In this document: positions 16,548-24,533 of the stretch, piece after piece
How the letters are laid out: each line of letters begins with the position of its first letter
How positions within the stretch are numbered: position 1 is the first letter of the stretch
NCBI GenBank assembly: GCA_963730005.1
Contig: CAVSPO010000019.1
Coordinates: forward strand, 1 to 64,000
Reading direction: 5' to 3'
Length of the DNA: 64,000 bases
Source: CAVSPO01 sp963730005
Lineage (GTDB): Bacteria; Actinomycetota; Actinomycetes; Propionibacteriales; Propionibacteriaceae
Translations under genes and position numbers: made by a program
The notes under the pieces: generated by a model
Databases searched by the model: none
What the model saw: the letters and a program-made list of their open reading frames with translations, nothing else
Told to the model about the DNA's origin: nothing

Positions 16548-16578
16548 CGCCCGTCCCCGGGATCAAGGGGGACGGGCG
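16548..16578. terminator. Terminator-like hairpin
   Basis: CGCCCGTCCCC and GGGGACGGGCG are perfect 11-bp arms around a 9-base loop. No T-run follows, so this could also be a structural end of a mobile element. It lies between the amidase gene and the IS110 relict. Confidence 0.4.
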
Positions 16579-16747
16579 GCTCTGCTTCGTCGTGGTCGTG
16601 GCTGGTGAGCGTGTCGTTGGGCGACGCGCGGTCAGACTGATATGCGCGGGTTGGTTACCGCAGGACGGTGGTTCGGCTGGAGTGCGTCCGCTTGTCTAGA
16701 GTCGAGCGTCGACCCGTTTCAGGGTCTGCTCATAGTTGTTTCGCGGG

Positions 16748-17902
16748 TCACTCCACGCGCTGCCACCAGCACCGGGTTCGGCGACGAAGCAGCTTGTGGG
16801 GTGTTACTCCGTCCAGGACGGCCAGGGACCAGCACCAGCCGGCCAGCTCGCGGGCGATCGCGACGTTGGCGATCGGTGTGACGCTTGCGGCGGTCGATGA
16901 ACGTGACCCACCGGTGGTGCAGCCGTCGGTTGCCCTCGTCACCGCGGGCCCGGGCCGCAGGCGGGGCCAGCTCCCAGCGGTCACGCATGGTCTTGCCGAC
17001 CGTGTAGCGGGGGCGGTGGTGCCAGGCGGCTTCGACGAGCAGCCGGCGGGCGTGACCGTTGCCGGTCTTGGTGATCGACCCCTGGACGCGGGACTGTTGC
17101 CGGAGGAGTACTCGGTTGGGGTGAGGCCGACGAACGCGCCGATGGTGTTGCCGGTGAACCGGTGCCAGTCACCGATCTCGACCGCCAGCGCGAACCCGGT
17201 CAGGGTGCTGACTCCCGCGCAGGCATCCCAACCGGCGCACGAGCGGGGTGAACTCGCTGTCGGCGGCCATCTCTTCGATGGCGTGCGTCAAGCCGGTCAC
17301 GGCGGGCCTTCACCATCAACACCGCCTCGTAGTCGGCGTCGAACGCCATCCGGGTCGAGTGACCGGTCAGCTGCGGATCGCCTGCTGACGCAGCCACACG
17401 TCGTGCACACCGGTCCAGGCCTGCCCGCCGTAGTAGACGATGCCCGTGGCGCAGCAGCAGCTTGCGACAGCCGGTGTCGGGCTCGCATCAGGTCACCGCG
17501 GCAGTCCTCCCGGGCCCGGACCAGGTCACGGGCAGCTTCCTGCTCGACTGTGGGGATCGACACCGCGGTGATCTCGTCCAGCCGCAGCAGCCGGGCCAGG
17601 TGCATCGCGTCCCGGGCATCGGTCTTGACCCGATCCCCGCTGGGTCGCTGCAGCTTGCTCGGCGCGGCCACCTCGCACCGGATCCCGGCCGCGGTCAGCG
17701 CCCGATACAGGCCGAAGCCGGTCGGGCCGGCCTCATAGGTCACCGCCACCGGTCCCGGCAACCCACCGATCCAGCGACGGATGTGCTCGTGCGACGGGGT
17801 CAGCCTCGCCTCGAACACCTCACCGGTCACGCCGTCGATCGCTGCTGCTGCGACCGATCGGGCGTGCACGTCCAGCCCAACACTCGTACGCTCTGTGAAC
17901 AC
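16748..17902 (-). pseudogene. IS110-family transposase (DEDD), several frameshifts
   Basis: The GTG at 17902 opens a frame with the DEDD RuvC-like domain: first Asp in SVGLDVHARSV, TYEAGPTGFGLYRALT, and KTDARDAMHLARLLRLD. After about 17465 the homologous sequence moves among frames: LLLRHGIVYYGGQAWTGVHD, then MAFDADYEAVLMVKARRDRL, then the Transposase_20 part FTGNTIGAFVGLTPTEYSSG, then SITKTGNGHARRLLVEAAWH, and finally NVAIARELAGWCWSLAVLDG to a stop at 16748. At least four frameshifts are needed, so it cannot make a full enzyme. Total length is right for an IS110 transposase (about 385 codons). Confidence 0.75.
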
Positions 17903-17984
17903 CGGGGCCTCCCACAACTGTCGGATAGGCCGAGCAGGCGCCTCCTACTCGGTAACCCACGAATCTCTGTGAGTGAGGCCCCGG
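17902..17984 (-). ncRNA. Structured 5' end of the IS110 element, possible bridge-RNA relict
   Basis: Ten-base arms CCGGGGCCTC (17902-17911) and GAGGCCCCGG (17975-17984) close an 83-nt segment that has an inner palindrome AGGCGCCT. It lies immediately upstream of the transposase, the side on which IS110-group elements encode their bridge RNA. The left arm reaches the start codon. No target- or donor-binding loop can be assigned by eye, so the RNA call rests on position and the hairpin alone. Confidence 0.3.
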
Positions 17985-18068
17985 CCCGCAACCCCTCACG
18001 CGAGGGACTGCACATACCGTCTAGTCGCCTGCGTCACGCTGCTGTCGGCATCGAACACAGGAGGTGCC

Positions 18069-18179
18069 ATGCCGCACGGAGTGCCCAGAACCGAACCGAT
18101 CATCGCCGGCAAAAGTCCCGATTCAGCATCACCACGAAGAGCAGCCCAACGAGCTTTGACCAGAAATGGATCACGATAA
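18069..18179 (+). CDS. 36-aa small protein with a strong ribosome-binding site
   Basis: ATG at 18069 is preceded by AGGAGGT with a 2-3 base gap to CC-ATG, one of the strongest Shine-Dalgarno matches in the accessory region. The product begins MPHGVPRTEPIIAGKSPDSA and ends with an Arg/Ala-rich tail. Its TAA overlaps the ATG of the HTH gene (TAATG), so its main role may be to deliver ribosomes to that gene. No family recognised. Confidence 0.5.
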   Translation: MPHGVPRTEPIIAGKSPDSASPRRAAQRALTRNGSR

Positions 18180-18373
18180 TGACTGACATCACGCTGCGGC
18201 GATACGAATCGATCCGCGAGACCGCCCAACGCACCGGCGTCAGCCAGAAGACCGTCCGTAGGTACATTCAGCGGGGCCGATTCAAGGTCTACCGAATCGG
18301 CCGCCTTATACGGCTCGACCCAGTCCAGGTCGACATCGCGCTCGATCCCCTTTCCGACGCGCAGAGGACATAG
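18179..18373 (+). CDS. Excisionase-like MerR-type helix-turn-helix protein
   Basis: A 64-aa single-domain DNA-binding protein: SIRETAQRTGVSQKTVRRYI is the HTH and RGRFKVYRIGRLIRLDPVQV the wing, the usual layout of HTH_17/excisionase proteins (AlpA/Xis type). These proteins bend attachment-site DNA or regulate mobile-element genes. It is coupled to the 36-aa ORF by TAATG. No tyrosine or serine recombinase gene is seen nearby, although a tRNA-type attachment remnant lies 3.7 kb downstream. It may be the surviving control gene of a decayed island. Confidence 0.7.
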   Translation: MTDITLRRYESIRETAQRTGVSQKTVRRYIQRGRFKVYRIGRLIRLDPVQVDIALDPLSDAQRT

Positions 18374-18526
18374 TCACTGCAGCGACCGGTCCCTATGCTC
18401 ACCAGGCGCGCGTGCCGACCCATCTGAGGCCGTCGGGCGGATGGCCAGCCCCCGGGTGTTGGCTTGCGTCTCGCCACTTGGCTTTCGCCGTCTGTCTCGG
18501 GGGTTCGGCCTGTCAAACTGACGGAC

Positions 18527-20740
18527 ATGCGTACGGGGGGATGGCGGCCACTGACCTTGGCTTTGCTGCTCGCGTTGGGTGCCGTCGGCTGCACGGGCGC
18601 CTTGCCCAAAGAGTCGACTTCTTCCGTCGAACTCTCGGGAGCTGGGGACCCCATTCCGCGGATTGATCGGAGCCAGTCGGTGGGGCCTGAGGGGGCGCGC
18701 GTGGACGCTGTCGTGACCGTCGATGTTCCCACCGGGGTCGTGCCTGCCGGACAGCGGTTCACGGTCGGCGTCGGCCAGCCGATCGGACAGGTGAGCGGAT
18801 CGAGGGAGGAGTTTGGTGCGCCGGTTCAGGTCGAGCACGCGGTGGACCTGCTGGCGCCGGTACGGATCAGCTGGGACGTATCCCATCTGTCCCCGGAGCA
18901 GCGCGCGAGCCTGTTGCTCGTCCGCTGGGATCCAGAGCTTGGCGTGTGGCGGGTGGCGAACGAGAAGGCAGTTCTCATGGGCACGGCTCTGTCCGCGGAG
19001 GTGACTCAGTTCTCGTTCGTCAACTGGGTCTCGGGCGGCGCTGCTTCGATCAGCCAGACGGTTGGGCAGTGGACGGGAAAGCGAGCCGATGCTCCGTCGT
19101 GTTCCGGGGCGGCACTGCCTGCGTGGGTGACGAATGTGGTCCGTCCGGATGCCGAGCAGCCGGCCATGCCGATCCGCACGTGCGCCGAGCCGGACAACAA
19201 CGATGTACTGACCGTGAGGGTGGCGAACAACCGCCCTTACACGCAAGTGCTCGACCTGACGCAGGGCGACAGGTACGCCTGGACCTGGGCCGGTGAGGCT
19301 GACTACACGCCGGCCGGCATCATCAGAGACGCCACCAACGGGCTGATGTCCGGCGACAAAACGCTCGTCATGGCGCCGGCACGGGCGACGGCGGTGGGAC
19401 TTGCGCGGCCCGCGACCCCCGGGCAGGTGCGGCTCACAATGACGGCACGACCTGAGGTGGCGACAGTGGCTACGGACATCCTTGTCTACCTGCTCGAGAA
19501 CGGCCTCGGTGTGGACAACGTAGGAGGGTTCGACTCGGAGGCGCTCAACACTTTCGTCCAGTCGGTGTACGACTGCGGCGGAAAACAGGTCCTGAAGTCG
19601 CGTGACTTGGTCGGCGGCGACACCTTCCAGAAGGTGCTGGAAACAGTCAAGAGCTGCGTGGACTCTGACGGCGTCCGCACAGCGATTGAGGACGTCCTGC
19701 GTACACAGGTAGCTAAGGGTGGGGACGCCGCGGCGCAGGCGATGCGAACCAACCGGATCCTGCATGAGGCGATGGGGAAGCTGGGTCTTTACCTCACCGT
19801 CAGCGACTTCTCCAGCTACGTCGCAGAGCTCTCCTCCGCGGGACAGATCGGCGACGTGACGGTCAACGTGTTCGGCACCGGTCAAGTCCAGACACTCGGG
19901 TCCTGGAAGCCATCGTGCAAGAGCGCCGACGCCGACTCCACCGCGCTCTACAGGAACCTCGCCCTTCAGGACGCCTTCAAGGACACCGGCAAGGAGTACT
20001 GGCAGTTCCCCTCGTGGCAAAGCAGCTCAGTCACGGCCGCTCAGCCGCTAGCGGCCTGCAATGCGGCTCACATCGAGGCTGTTGCGGGCAACGTAGAGGC
20101 GACGTGGGCGGACAAGAAGGCAGCCGCTGTGGTCGCGCAAAGCATCCGAGCCCTAATCAAAGGGACCGAGGCCACCCGGGTGACCACCATAAATATCCTC
20201 AGCGGTGGCCAACTGAAACCCGGCTACACGGTAAAAGCCGAAACCAATACGGTCGAAGACTGCACCTACGACCAGGGCTCACCGGCCGGCATGACCGCCA
20301 ACACGCACAGTTGTGGGACGGTGGCCGCATACATGCCTGCGTGCTGGGCCGACCCCAGCCGTGCGAACACGCTCCTGTGCCTGAGCCACGGTTGGGACAC
20401 GACCGTGCGACGTATCCCGGTCACCGGCCTGCATCCGACGCCGAAGGTAGCCGACCCGATCCCGCTGAGCGTCGAGCTGACCGATGGAAGCCGCTGGTTC
20501 CTGCGCATCGGCGGCGCCTGGGACGCAGTCCCCGACGGGTACTACGCTTCCTACGGGTGCTTGGAGAAGTGCGACGGACACGCCAACCAAGTCCTCGTAG
20601 CCTCGGAGTCCGGTAGGACCTTCGACACCAGCAAGGCGACCTGGACTGCGCTGATCGCCAAGACGGGACGCGATCCAAGAGCCCTTCCCCGGCCCACCAC
20701 CACTCCCGTCGCCCAGGTCTGGTTCATCGCCGCATCCTAA
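18527..20740 (+). CDS. Large lipoprotein of unknown function
   Basis: A 737-aa exported protein. The ATG at 18527 gives a signal peptide ending LALGAVGC with the lipobox Cys at about residue 22; a longer frame from 18464 lacks this logic. Residues 50-150 look like a beta-sandwich (VDAVVTVDVPTGVVPAGQRF). The middle (about 300-440) is helical with LVYLLENGLGVDNVGGFDSE. The last 150 residues contain several Cys (CTYDQ, HSCGTVAAYMPACWADP, CLSHGWDT, YGCLEKCDGH) that could form disulfides in the wall. The composition is less GC-biased than its neighbours. No family recognised. Confidence 0.6.
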   Translation: MRTGGWRPLTLALLLALGAVGCTGALPKESTSSVELSGAGDPIPRIDRSQSVGPEGARVDAVVTVDVPTGVVPAGQRFTVGVGQPIGQVSGSREEFGAPVQVEHAVDLLAPVRISWDVSHLSPEQRASLLLVRWDPELGVWRVANEKAVLMGTALSAEVTQFSFVNWVSGGAASISQTVGQWTGKRADAPSCSGAALPAWVTNVVRPDAEQPAMPIRTCAEPDNNDVLTVRVANNRPYTQVLDLTQGDRYAWTWAGEADYTPAGIIRDATNGLMSGDKTLVMAPARATAVGLARPATPGQVRLTMTARPEVATVATDILVYLLENGLGVDNVGGFDSEALNTFVQSVYDCGGKQVLKSRDLVGGDTFQKVLETVKSCVDSDGVRTAIEDVLRTQVAKGGDAAAQAMRTNRILHEAMGKLGLYLTVSDFSSYVAELSSAGQIGDVTVNVFGTGQVQTLGSWKPSCKSADADSTALYRNLALQDAFKDTGKEYWQFPSWQSSSVTAAQPLAACNAAHIEAVAGNVEATWADKKAAAVVAQSIRALIKGTEATRVTTINILSGGQLKPGYTVKAETNTVEDCTYDQGSPAGMTANTHSCGTVAAYMPACWADPSRANTLLCLSHGWDTTVRRIPVTGLHPTPKVADPIPLSVELTDGSRWFLRIGGAWDAVPDGYYASYGCLEKCDGHANQVLVASESGRTFDTSKATWTALIAKTGRDPRALPRPTTTPVAQVWFIAAS

Positions 20741-21064
20741 GCGCCGAAGTCGAGGATCTTCCTAGATTATGAGGCCGAACTGAAGCGCATGCTCCGCAGG
20801 GAGCTGGCGTCAGGTAATCCACGTTACTGCCCCAAGCAGGCTTCCGTTGGGGGCCGTTACTGTTACCACGCTTTGTTCAACTTCGCCATGTGGATTTCGG
20901 CTCAGCGGGAGATTCCGACTGTCGGGTCGGGGCGCTGCCCAGACGGCTGGCAGTTCCACCGCCGCTGCGTGTGGCGCAGGCCGGGAACCACAGCGCCAGC
21001 CGAGGACTTGGCACGAAGCTCGGCGCCTCAAGGAGTGCCTCTGGAACGCCGATCATTTTCGTCA
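20741..21064. other. Gene-free spacer before the antitoxin gene
   Basis: I see no supportable gene here. A plus-strand frame (20789 onward) runs into the antitoxin but has no Shine-Dalgarno site or protein-like composition. The right end carries the putative promoter described separately. Confidence 0.4.
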
Positions 21065-21070
21065 TACGAT
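21042..21070 (+). promoter_or_regulatory. Putative promoter giving a leaderless antitoxin mRNA
   Basis: TACGAT at 21065-21070 is a plausible -10 box, with TGGAAC 17 bases upstream as a weak -35. Transcription would start about seven bases later, at the GTG GTG of the antitoxin gene (21077-21082), and no Shine-Dalgarno site is present. Leaderless starts are frequent in actinobacteria. Confidence 0.35.
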
Positions 21071-21079
21071 AACTGCGTG

Positions 21080-21310
21080 GTGAGTGAAGAGCAGATCCAG
21101 AAGTGGGCCGACGAGGCCGAGGCCGGCTACGAGGTCGACGAGTTGAAGCGTCGTGGTCGCGGCCGTCCCGGGCGTGGAGCTGAGCCGATGCAGGTGGTCG
21201 CTGTCCGCTTGACCGCCGAGGAACTCGAGGGCTTGGATGCCGCCGCCTCCAAGCACGACATGAGTCGCTCCGAGGCGATCCGGGCTGCGCTGGCCCGCTT
21301 TGCAGCGTGA
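21080..21310 (+). CDS. Ribbon-helix-helix antitoxin
   Basis: A 76-aa protein whose C-terminal half is a MetJ/Arc-type ribbon-helix-helix: MQVVAVRLTAEELEGLDAAA then SKHDMSRSEAIRAALARFAA. The N-terminal half is acidic then Arg/Gly-rich (ELKRRGRGRPGRGAEP). Such proteins bind operator DNA as dimers and hold a toxin through the N-terminal part. The GTG at 21080 or 21077 is the start; the stop overlaps the next gene's GTG (GTGA), the usual coupling of type II toxin-antitoxin pairs. Confidence 0.7.
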   Translation: MSEEQIQKWADEAEAGYEVDELKRRGRGRPGRGAEPMQVVAVRLTAEELEGLDAAASKHDMSRSEAIRAALARFAA

Positions 21311-21474
21311 AGGTCCACGCCAGCGCGCTGAAGCACGGCACCTCGGCCGAGGATGCAGCACAAGCGGCCGAGTGGTCGCTGTGGATCGAGCCGCTCGACG
21401 ACGATGGACCTCCGCAACGGGAATTGCTGCTCGATTTGAGATTCCCGTTGCTCCGGCCCCAAAACCAGCCCTAA
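21307..21474 (+). pseudogene. Truncated toxin partner of the RHH antitoxin
   Basis: The 55-codon frame begins VKVHASALKHGTSAEDAAQA AEWSLWIEPL, which recalls small toxins of about 90 aa that pair with RHH antitoxins (pattern KHGxSAEDxxxA ... DDD). After QREL the expected core is lost and the frame stops at QNQP. The antitoxin remains intact, as expected if toxin loss is tolerated but antitoxin loss is not. The break lies 80 bases before the 24-bp repeat copy B. Confidence 0.45.
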
Positions 21475-21547
21475 ATTCGCTGGCGGGTCCAGACCCAGCG
21501 GTTATCGAGCTTGTCCGGAAGACATTGATGGGCGGCCGGCGGAGATT

Positions 21548-21571
21548 CAACTCCTACTGGTCGTCAGACAC
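21548..21571 (+). repeat. 24-bp dispersed direct repeat, copy B
   Basis: Identical to 16344-16367 in the same orientation. On the complementary strand both copies could read as VSDDQ-stop, so they may be the 3' ends of two decayed copies of one gene rather than attachment sites. Confidence 0.65.
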
Positions 21572-21909
21572 CTTGCCAGGGGAGGGCTCCATCAGCCAGC
21601 AGGATGCCGAGGAGTTCCTGGGGGGACCATATTGTTCTCCATGTCCCCTACGTCCGGGAAGCAGTTCATCGTTACTCCATGGACCTTAGGTTTGCGCCAA
21701 CGATCCTTCTGCGACGCCCATTGGTCGCGCCGATGACCCAGGGCCCGAATGACGACCCGTCAACCTCTGAGGACAGGCCAAGCCAGTCCTCAGAGAAGCC
21801 CGAAGCGTCTCCCAAGCCCCGCGGGGTGGAGTCGGCACAACCAATCGGGCGGACCTGAATACGCGTTCTGCACAATCGAACAAAAGCTGAGAGAGCTAAC
21901 TCGCAGCCG

Positions 21910-21933
21910 TGGTCTCATTTCTGGTCTCATTTC
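21910..21933 (+). repeat. Tandem 12-bp repeat near the attachment remnant
   Basis: TGGTCTCATTTC occurs twice without a gap, about 90 bases before the tRNA-Ser fragment. Short direct repeats at this distance from the core resemble arm-type integrase or excisionase binding sites. Confidence 0.5.
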
Positions 21934-22024
21934 TACCCGTTTCGGGCAGTTTCACAACATTCCGGATCGACCACAACACCTAGCCAGAGCCGGTTTGATA
22001 CTCACCGAAACCCCCATTAAATCA

Positions 22025-22078
22025 CTTGGAAAGCGGGTTGGGTGCAAGCCCTCGCGGGTTCAAATCCCGCATCCTCCG
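22025..22078 (+). tRNA. 3' half of tRNA-Ser(GGA), probable attachment-site remnant
   Basis: The sequence CTTGGAAAGCGGGTTGGGTG then CAAGCCCTCGCGGGTTCAAA and TCCCGCATCCTCCG matches the anticodon loop (GGA), long variable arm, T arm and 3' acceptor strand of a tRNA-Ser. The 5' half is missing: the bases before it (ATTAAATCA) cannot pair with the anticodon-stem strand GCGGG, and no D arm is present. Integrases that target tRNA genes leave exactly such a 3' fragment at the far end of the inserted element. The complete gene should lie beyond the left edge of the window. Confidence 0.75.
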
Positions 22079-22095
22079 CGGCCCTGACAAGGGAA

Positions 22096-22132
22096 GAACA
22101 CCCCTCCGGTTGGACAAGTCGGAGGGGTGTTC
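22096..22132. terminator. Strong hairpin terminator downstream of the CPBP gene
   Basis: GAACACCCCTCCG and CGGAGGGGTGTTC form a perfect 13-bp stem with an 11-base loop. It lies between the tRNA fragment and the end of the minus-strand CPBP gene, and may originally have ended the tRNA-Ser transcript. Confidence 0.8.
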
Positions 22133-22157
22133 AGCCGTCTTGGTCTCAGTGCTCGTC

Positions 22158-23177
22158 CTACTTGCCCTGAGGACGCCGACGGTGGAGATGCAGCTGAGAG
22201 GCTGGGGAGATCGTCCGCGGCCGGATGCTCCGTTCGACCCACAGGATCAGCACCGTGCAGACGGCGACGACCGCGAGCGACAACACCGAGTCGACGGTGG
22301 TCACGTCCGTGGCGTTCAGGTCGCCCCAGCCGATGGCGCCGAACACGAAACTCAGCGAATTGTTGACCACGTGCAGGGCGATGGCCGCCTCGAGGCCGCC
22401 GGTGCGCCACACCAGGACCCCGGCTGCCAGCGCGAACCCGGCCACGCTGATCAGCCCGGGCGTGTTGTAGTTGTGCATGATGACGAACAGCGGTAGGGGC
22501 GCCAGGATGCCCCACCACGGGTTGCGCAGCCAGCCGCCAAACACCTGCATCGGCAGCCCACGGAACGCGAACTCCTCGGCTGCGGCCTGGAACGGCACGA
22601 TCACCAGTGCGCCGACGATGAGCCACCAGCTGTAGGGGTGCCAGGTGGGGGCGATCAGTTCGCCTGTGACCCCGTCCACGATGAGGATTGCGAGGTAGGC
22701 GATCACGTACACGCCCAGGCAGATCGCCAGAGAGCGACCCAGCAGGCGCCAACGCAGGCGTCCGGCCACGGACAGGATCGTCCCGACGGGACGCCGTCCG
22801 GCGGCCACACCGATCAGCACCGCCGGGATCAGGGGGATCAGTGTGCCCATCGCCGCCATGAACTGGAACGGATTGTAGAAGTCGGTGTCGGCCTCCATCA
22901 GACCCAGGGAGGCTTCGAGCTGCGGGTTGACCAGCACAGCGATGGCCACGCTGATGAAAACCAGCAGCAGCATCGCGACGTAGGACGCCACGGAAACCAC
23001 CAGGGTGACCAACGGACGCCACCAGCGGTAGTTGGCTTGGGTGCGGGCGAGCCGATGGTAGTCCGGCGATGCCGCGGATGATGGGGCCGGCTCGGGTGTC
23101 GGCAGGTCCGCTGCGATCGGGTCGACTGCGGTCAGGTCAACGGTGGTCAGGTCGGGGGTGAACGTTGAAGTGGTCAT
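22158..23177 (-). CDS. CPBP-family intramembrane metalloprotease
   Basis: A 339-aa membrane protein of the CAAX-protease/bacteriocin-processing (Abi) family. About eight hydrophobic segments are visible. The motifs are EEFAFRG (motif 1, paired Glu and Arg, about residue 198), FVIMHNY (motif 2 His, about 231) and HVVNN (motif 3, about 273). The ATG at 23177 (MTTSTFTPDL) is preferred over longer frames because its N-terminus has the usual acidic Pro-rich tail. Divergent from the histidine kinase gene. Substrate unknown. This is the first chromosomal gene right of the island boundary. Confidence 0.75.
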   Translation of the reverse strand: MTTSTFTPDLTTVDLTAVDPIAADLPTPEPAPSSAASPDYHRLARTQANYRWWRPLVTLVVSVASYVAMLLLVFISVAIAVLVNPQLEASLGLMEADTDFYNPFQFMAAMGTLIPLIPAVLIGVAAGRRPVGTILSVAGRLRWRLLGRSLAICLGVYVIAYLAILIVDGVTGELIAPTWHPYSWWLIVGALVIVPFQAAAEEFAFRGLPMQVFGGWLRNPWWGILAPLPLFVIMHNYNTPGLISVAGFALAAGVLVWRTGGLEAAIALHVVNNSLSFVFGAIGWGDLNATDVTTVDSVLSLAVVAVCTVLILWVERSIRPRTISPASQLHLHRRRPQGK

Positions 23178-23309
23178 GACCCCATCGTTTCGGCCAGGCG
23201 ACCAAGGCGGCATCGGTCGACCGGGTGCATCCGGCAGCCGTTGGGATGGTTCCGCATTCATGCCAATGGACGACACCGTCCGACCTGCCCGCTGGCCTAC
23301 GGTGGTGCC

Positions 23310-24533
23310 GTGACCACTCAGCCCACCCCCGCCGTGTCCCCGCGCCCGGCGCAACGGGCGAGGAACGTGACCTTCATGGTGACTGTCTCAGTGCTGTCGG
23401 CGCTGGTCATGCTGGTCTTCTTGCCCGGCTACATGGAGTCGCGGCTGTCGGTAACCCTGGGCCCGGCCGCGGTGCTGGTGAACCTTGCCGGCCTGGTCGG
23501 ATCACTGGTGCTGCTGCCCAAGGTCCTGTACCGGGCCCCGAGCGCACCCACCTGGACCCTGGACGAGGATCGCGAACGCCGGGCCCTGCGCCACGCCCTC
23601 GTGATCATCGCGCTGGCATGTGTTTCTGACGGGGCGGGGCTGGCGGCAGGGATCGCTTTCGTCTCGATCGCAGGTCGTCGCCGCTGGCCGCCCATCATCG
23701 CGACCGTCGCCACCTTCGGCACTGCCTACGTGGCCGGGAGATGGCTGATCGTCTCGCCCGAGGAAACCACGCTCCCCCCGGGTGTTGAGGCGATCGGGGT
23801 GAGTCTTTTCACGGCGAGCCTGGTGCTCTTCGGTCTGTACCGGGGCAGCCGCCGCGACCTGTGGCGATCGCTGCAGCAGGAGGCGGACCTGGCCCGGCGC
23901 GAACAGTCCGCACGCATGTTGCAGGCCCGCGAGGCCGAGCGCACTCGCATCGCTCGCGAGATGCACGATTCGCTGTCGCACCGTCTCGCCCTGATCTCAC
24001 TGCACGCAGGCGCCCTCGAATACAGGGATGACCTCGACCCCGCCACTGCCCGCGAGGCGGCCGGAGTGCTCCGGGCGACCGCACAGACTGCCGCCGAGGA
24101 ACTGGGCGCCGTTCTGGCCGTCTTGCGCCGTCCCGACGACGGCACGGCCCCCGCGCCCACGCTCGCCGAGGTGCGTTCGCTGGTCGAGGCCACCCGCACC
24201 CCCGAGAGCCCCGTCGACCTGCAGGTCGCGGTCGGCCCCGGCGAGCCCGACACAGCGGTGATCGGGCACCTGTACCGCATCGTCCAGGAATCCCTGACCA
24301 ACGCCGTCAAACATGCCCCCGGGCAGAGGGTCACGGTCACGATCACGGGCAGCCCCGACGCGGGCGTCCACGTCACCGCGAGCAACCCGCTGCCCAACAC
24401 AAAGGTGGACGCCGCGGGTTCCGGCCTCGGGCTGGCCGGCCTGACCGAGCGGATGGCTCTGATCGGGGGACGCATCCGGGCCACACCCGTGGCAGGATCT
24501 TTCGTCGTGGAGGCGTGGCTGCCATGGGCGTGA
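23310..24533 (+). CDS. Sensor histidine kinase, NarL/DesK type (HisKA_3)
   Basis: A 407-aa membrane kinase. Four to five hydrophobic segments (residues about 22-180) form the sensor part. A linker helix LARREQSARMLQAREAERTR leads to the HisKA_3 dimerisation domain with the phosphorylated His in REMHDSLSHRLALISLHAGA (about residue 220). The HATPase domain shows IVQESLTNAVKHAPG and GSGLGLAGLTERMALIGG. The GTG at 23310 is the likely start. The stop overlaps the response-regulator start. The stimulus is unknown. Confidence 0.85.
   Translation: MTTQPTPAVSPRPAQRARNVTFMVTVSVLSALVMLVFLPGYMESRLSVTLGPAAVLVNLAGLVGSLVLLPKVLYRAPSAPTWTLDEDRERRALRHALVIIALACVSDGAGLAAGIAFVSIAGRRRWPPIIATVATFGTAYVAGRWLIVSPEETTLPPGVEAIGVSLFTASLVLFGLYRGSRRDLWRSLQQEADLARREQSARMLQAREAERTRIAREMHDSLSHRLALISLHAGALEYRDDLDPATAREAAGVLRATAQTAAEELGAVLAVLRRPDDGTAPAPTLAEVRSLVEATRTPESPVDLQVAVGPGEPDTAVIGHLYRIVQESLTNAVKHAPGQRVTVTITGSPDAGVHVTASNPLPNTKVDAAGSGLGLAGLTERMALIGGRIRATPVAGSFVVEAWLPWA

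Larger units (their letters stand above)
16044..16747. other. Gene-free stretch with relict sequences
   Basis: No intact gene is visible in these 704 bases. They hold a decayed piece of an XRE gene (16165-16290), a 24-bp dispersed repeat (16344-16367), a terminator-like hairpin (16548-16578) and the short direct repeat GACTGATATG at about 16507 and 16635. It reads as a scar zone between the amidase gene and the IS110 relict. Confidence 0.5.
21475..22024. other. Gene-free island end with repeats
   Basis: No credible gene is visible. The stretch holds repeat copy B (21548-21571) and a 12-bp tandem repeat (21910-21933), and is less GC-rich than the chromosome to its right. Position next to the tRNA fragment suggests the remnant of an att region from which an integrase has been lost. 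Confidence 0.45.

Noticed and set aside
16748..22080. Integrase gene for the island
   Set aside because: No tyrosine (R...H..R...Y) or serine recombinase pattern was found in any frame near the attachment remnant; only an excisionase-like HTH protein is present.
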